The notes under the pieces were generated by a model. The model made no database searches. It had not been told where the DNA came from and worked only from the letters and a program-made list of their open reading frames with translations. 64,000 bases of DNA from JAATFS01 sp037145635 (GTDB lineage: Bacteria > Pseudomonadota > Gammaproteobacteria > Xanthomonadales > Xanthomonadaceae): NCBI GenBank assembly GCA_037145635.1, contig JBBCXB010000003.1, positions 434,001 to 498,000 of the forward strand, given 5' to 3'. Each line of letters opens with the position of its first letter. The stretch's first letter is position 1. Below are positions 60,613 through 64,000 of the stretch, piece after piece. The position numbers and the translations under genes are program-made.

Positions 60613-62364
60613 ATGATCCAGGACAGGGGGAGCGTGCCGGCCTGGGGCGCCTGGCCGGTCGACGCCGGGCAGGTGCGCTTCGCGCTGTGGGCGCCGCAGG
60701 CACGCAGCGTCGAGCTGCTGCTCGATGAGGCCGCACCGCAGGCGCTGAGCGCGCAGGGCGACGGCTTCTTCACCGCCACGGTGCCGGCCACGGCCGGCAG
60801 CCGCTACCGCTACCGCATCGACGGCGGTGAACCGGTCCCGGACCCGGCCTCGCGCTGGCAGCCGGACGGCGTGCACGGCGCCAGCGCGGTGCAGCCGGCC
60901 GACGGCCATGCCTGGCAGCAGCGCGACTGGCAGGGCCGGCCCTGGAACGAGGCGGTGATCTACGAACTGCACGTCGGGGCCTGTGGCGGCTATGCCGGGG
61001 TGCAGGCGCAGCTGCCGCAGCTGGCGGCGATGGGCATCACCGCGATCGAGCTGATGCCGCTGAGCGCCTTCCCGGGTGCGCACAACTGGGGCTACGACGG
61101 CGTGCTGCCGTACGCGCCGGCGGCCGCCTACGGCACCCCGGACGAGCTCAAGGCGCTGGTCGACGCGGCACACGCGCACGGGCTGATGGTGCTGCTGGAC
61201 GTCGTCTACAACCACTTCGGCCCCGACGGCAACTACCTCGGCCAGTATGCCGCGGCGTTCTTCAACGCGGACAGGCCCACCCCGTGGGGCGCGGCGATCG
61301 ATTTCCGCCAGCCGGCGGTGCAGGCCTACTTCATCGACAACGCGCGGATGTGGCTGGAGGAGTACCGCTTCGACGGGCTGCGCCTGGACGCGGTCCACGC
61401 GATCACCCCGAACGATTTCCTGGACACCCTGCGCGAGGCGATCGCCGCCGGCACCGCCCCCGGCCGCCACGTGCACCTGGTGCTGGAGAACGAGGCCAAC
61501 CAGGCCTCGCGCCTGGCGGCCGGCTACACCGCGCAGTGGAACGACGATTTCCACAACGCGCTGCACGTACTGCTCACCGGCGAAGCGGAGGGCTACTACG
61601 GCGCCTTCGCCGATGCGCCGGCCGAACACCTGGCCCGCGTGCTCGGCGAGGGTTTCGCCTACCAGGGCCAGCCCGACCCGCGCGGCCACGTGCGCGGCGA
61701 GCCCAGCGCACACCTGGCGCCGGACAAGTTCGTGGTGTTCGCGCAGAACCACGACCAGATCGGCAACCGCGCCCGCGGCGAGCGCCTGACCGAACTGGTG
61801 CCGGCGGCCCGGCTGCGCGCGGCGCTGGCGCTGACCGCGCTGACCCCGATGATCCCGCTGTTCTTCATGGGCGAGCCCTGGGGCGCGCGCCAGCCGTTCC
61901 TGTTCTTCACCGATTTCGCGCCGCCGCTGGACGAGGCGGTGCGCGAAGGCCGGCGCCGCGAGTTCGCGCACTTCGCCGCGTTCGCCGACGCCGCCACCCG
62001 CCAGACCATCCCCGATCCGAACGCGCGCAGCACCTTCGAGGCCTCGCGTGCGCCGATCGCCGAGGCCGCGGCCGGCGCGGGCGCGGACTGGCGCCACTGG
62101 TTCACCGCGCTGCTGGAGGTACGCCGGCGCGCGCTGGTGCCGGGCCTGGCACGGGCGCGGCCGCTCGGCGCACGCCTGCTCGGCGAGGCGGCGATCACCG
62201 CCGGCTGGCGGCTGCCCGACGGCGACTGGCACGTGGCGTTCAACTTCGGCCCCCGGGCGGTGGCGCTGCCGGCGGACGCGGCCACGCCGGTCCACGCCGA
62301 GCCGGCCGGCCTGCAGGGCGGCGCGTTGCCGCCGGACGGCTTCGTCGCCTGGCGCGGGGCGTAG
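60613..62364 (+). CDS. treZ: Malto-oligosyltrehalose trehalohydrolase
   Basis: 583 residues. Releases trehalose from maltooligosyl-trehalose made by TreY. GH13 barrel with NHFGPDGNYLGQYAAAFF, catalytic Asp in GLRLDAVHAI, Glu in VLENEAN and HDQIGNRARG, a set diagnostic of TreZ rather than GlgB. The ATG directly abuts the glgB stop. With glgA and glgB upstream and malQ downstream this is the glycogen-to-trehalose cluster; treY is expected beyond the window. The start gives MIQDRGSVPAWGAWPVDAG. Confidence 0.93.
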   Translation: MIQDRGSVPAWGAWPVDAGQVRFALWAPQARSVELLLDEAAPQALSAQGDGFFTATVPATAGSRYRYRIDGGEPVPDPASRWQPDGVHGASAVQPADGHAWQQRDWQGRPWNEAVIYELHVGACGGYAGVQAQLPQLAAMGITAIELMPLSAFPGAHNWGYDGVLPYAPAAAYGTPDELKALVDAAHAHGLMVLLDVVYNHFGPDGNYLGQYAAAFFNADRPTPWGAAIDFRQPAVQAYFIDNARMWLEEYRFDGLRLDAVHAITPNDFLDTLREAIAAGTAPGRHVHLVLENEANQASRLAAGYTAQWNDDFHNALHVLLTGEAEGYYGAFADAPAEHLARVLGEGFAYQGQPDPRGHVRGEPSAHLAPDKFVVFAQNHDQIGNRARGERLTELVPAARLRAALALTALTPMIPLFFMGEPWGARQPFLFFTDFAPPLDEAVREGRRREFAHFAAFADAATRQTIPDPNARSTFEASRAPIAEAAAGAGADWRHWFTALLEVRRRALVPGLARARPLGARLLGEAAITAGWRLPDGDWHVAFNFGPRAVALPADAATPVHAEPAGLQGGALPPDGFVAWRGA

Positions 62365-62366
62365 CC

Positions 62367-64000
62367 GTGAGCGACGACGCGCTGCATGCACTGGCCGGTG
62401 CCGCCGGCCTGCGGGTGGACTGGGTGGATGCGGCCTCGACGCCGCGCCGGGTCGAGGACGTCACCCTGCGCACCGTGCTGGCCGCCCTGGAGCTGCCGGC
62501 GGACACCGCCGCGCAGGCCCGGGACAGCCTGCGCCGGCTGCAGCGGGACCAGGCCGAGCCCGCACCGCTGCTGACCGCCCAGGCGGGCGCACGGCTTGCG
62601 CTGGGCGGCGCCGACAACCAGGCCTGTTGCTGGGTGGACGAGCGCGCGGGCGAGCGTCGCGAGACCCGCTTCGACGACGCCGGCCAGGTGCAGGTGCCGG
62701 ACCGGCCCGGTTACTGGACACTGCAGCACGGCGAGCAGGTCCGGCAGGTCGCGGTCGCGCCCGCGACCTGCTACGGCGTGGCCGATGCCGTGGCGGCCCG
62801 GCGCCCGCGGGCCTGGGGCCTGGCCCTGCAGGTTTACTCGGCGCGCAGCGGGGCCGATGCCGGCATCGGCGACGCCGCCGGCTGCGCCGAGTGGCTGCGG
62901 CATGCTGCGCGTGCCGGCGCCGATGCGATGGCGTTGAGCCCGGTGCATGCCGCGCGCCCGCTCGGCCGCCACTACAGTCCGTACTCGCCGAGCGACCGGC
63001 GCTTTTTCGACCCGCTGCACGCCGCGCCGCTGCGCGTGCTCGGCGAGCCGGCCTGCGCCGTGCTCGAGCAGGTGCCGGCCCTGCGCGAACGCTTCGCGCA
63101 GCTGCAGGAGGCCGCGCTGATCGACTGGCCGGCCTCCGCCGCCGCCAAATGGGACCTGCTGCGCCGGCTGCATGCCGCGCACGCGACCGGGCAGGCCGAC
63201 CTGGAGGCGTTCCGCCGCGAGGGCGGCGAGGCGCTGGAGGCCTATGCGCGCTTCGCCGCGCACGACTTCGGCGATGGCGACCCCGATCTGCACGTGTTCA
63301 CGCAGTGGCTGGCCGCGCGCAGCTGGGCCGGCGTACAGCGCGAGGCGCGCGAGCGCGGCATGGCGCTCGGCCTGATCGCCGACCTCGCGGTGGGGTTCGA
63401 CCCGGCCGGCGCCGAAGCGGCCGCGTCGCCGGACGCGGTGCTGCGCGGCCTGGTACTGGGCGCGCCGCCGGACGCGTTCAATGCCGATGGCCAGGCCTGG
63501 GGCATCGGCAGCTATTCGCCGGCGGGCCTGCGCCGCACCGGCTACGCGCCGTTCATCGCACTGCTGCGCGCGGTCATGCGCGACCGCGGCGGCGTGCGCA
63601 TCGACCATATCCTGGGCCTGCTGCGGCTCTGGGTGGTGCCCGAGGGCGCCGGCTCCGATGCCGGCGCCTACCTGGGCTACCCGCTGCACGACCTGCTCAA
63701 CCTGCTGGCCCTGGAGTCCTGGCGGCATCGCGCGATCGTGATCGGCGAGGACCTGGGGGTGGTGCCGCCGGGCATCCGCGGCGAGCTGTCGCGGCGCGGC
63801 GTCATGGGCATCGACGTGCTGATGTTCACCCGCGACCAGGAGGGCGACTTCCTGCCGCCTTCGCAGTGGCGCCGCGACGCGGTGGCCACCACCACCACCC
63901 ACGACCTGCCGACGCTGACCGGCTGGCGCGCCGGCCGCGACATCGACTGGCGCCGGCGCCTGGAGCTGATCTCGGCCGAACAGGCGGCCAGCGACAAGAC
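62367..64000 (+). CDS. malQ: 4-alpha-glucanotransferase, cut by window end
   Basis: 544 codons are present; the frame is open at the end of the window. GTG at 62367 (VSDDALHALAGAAG) follows the treZ stop by two bases, so it is co-transcribed. Motifs: PYSPSDRRFFDPL, GLIADLAVGFDPAGAEA, nucleophile Asp in RIDHILGLLRL, general-acid Glu in VIGEDLGVVP and TTTTHDLPTLTGW. It transfers maltooligosaccharides between chains, balancing the glucan for TreY and TreZ. The N-terminal starch-binding-like extension (about 150 residues before the barrel) is the type seen in gamma-proteobacterial MalQ. Confidence 0.92.
   Translation, partial: MSDDALHALAGAAGLRVDWVDAASTPRRVEDVTLRTVLAALELPADTAAQARDSLRRLQRDQAEPAPLLTAQAGARLALGGADNQACCWVDERAGERRETRFDDAGQVQVPDRPGYWTLQHGEQVRQVAVAPATCYGVADAVAARRPRAWGLALQVYSARSGADAGIGDAAGCAEWLRHAARAGADAMALSPVHAARPLGRHYSPYSPSDRRFFDPLHAAPLRVLGEPACAVLEQVPALRERFAQLQEAALIDWPASAAAKWDLLRRLHAAHATGQADLEAFRREGGEALEAYARFAAHDFGDGDPDLHVFTQWLAARSWAGVQREARERGMALGLIADLAVGFDPAGAEAAASPDAVLRGLVLGAPPDAFNADGQAWGIGSYSPAGLRRTGYAPFIALLRAVMRDRGGVRIDHILGLLRLWVVPEGAGSDAGAYLGYPLHDLLNLLALESWRHRAIVIGEDLGVVPPGIRGELSRRGVMGIDVLMFTRDQEGDFLPPSQWRRDAVATTTTHDLPTLTGWRAGRDIDWRRRLELISAEQAASDK

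Noticed and set aside
57985..62391. A 1468-codon open frame on the minus strand opposite the glgA-treZ genes
   Set aside because: It is opposite well-supported enzymes with intact motifs; its translation is Arg/His/Ala-rich without any domain. Long chance frames are normal in DNA this rich in G and C.

Overview
The window is a contiguous, very GC-rich (roughly 70% or more) bacterial chromosome segment, most likely from the Xanthomonadaceae (Xanthomonas or a close relative). The codon use, the protein sequences (PcaR, OpgB, GlpR, BioC/BioH and LpxO types), the glgA-glgB-treZ-malQ order and the style of the intergenic palindromes all point that way. I see no transposase, integrase, phage gene, CRISPR array or rRNA. 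Almost everything is ordinary chromosomal metabolism; the unusual material is in the spaces between genes.

Layout. 1-760: 3' part of pobA (4-hydroxybenzoate to protocatechuate). 1056-1574: secreted NTF2-like protein, then six 14-bp repeats. 1694-7069 (minus): glycerol module glpR, glpD, glpF, glpK. 7140-10039 (minus): vanillate demethylase operon vanA-vanR-vanB. 10417-17469 (plus): the protocatechuate branch of the beta-ketoadipate pathway, pcaI-pcaJ-pcaF-pcaH-pcaG, then pcaB-pcaD-pcaC. 17653-20149: RidA-like protein, divergent LysR regulator, secreted hydrolase. 20186-23550 (minus): IclR regulator PcaR and a membrane PQQ dehydrogenase (glucose/quinate/shikimate type). pobA and vanAB feed protocatechuate, and possibly the PQQ dehydrogenase does too; the pca enzymes carry it to succinyl-CoA and acetyl-CoA. 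A PcaR-type operator motif lies at the pcaI promoter and again upstream of the PQQ dehydrogenase, tying the block together.

23930-31163: a 32-residue lysine-rich protein, a RIO-type kinase, a lower-GC nucleotidyltransferase, mnmG, a structured intergenic region with a candidate small RNA, a Tyr/Gly/Pro-rich lipoprotein, a PLP dehydratase, a YdcF-type protein and an NTF2-like protein. 31574-39094: lpxO, biotin genes bioB-bioF-bioH-bioC (minus), comF, ubiA, tRNA-Arg(CCG) and a ribosome-hibernation-type protein. 39330-56235: an MscS-type channel, OpgB, an ABC1/UbiB kinase, a MetE-like C-terminal-domain protein, two MDR reductases around an HxlR regulator, a DUF808 membrane protein, a diguanylate cyclase and a DUF1302 outer-membrane protein. 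56807-64000: glycogen/trehalose operon glgA-glgB-treZ-malQ, with malQ cut by the window end.

Intergenic structure: short tandem arrays (7, 8 and 14 bp), a dispersed ~76-bp repeat in two copies, a 108-bp bipartite palindrome, and a ~470-bp array of ~26-bp palindromic units bounded by inverted end modules. All repeat and operator calls were made by eye; no database search or folding program was run.
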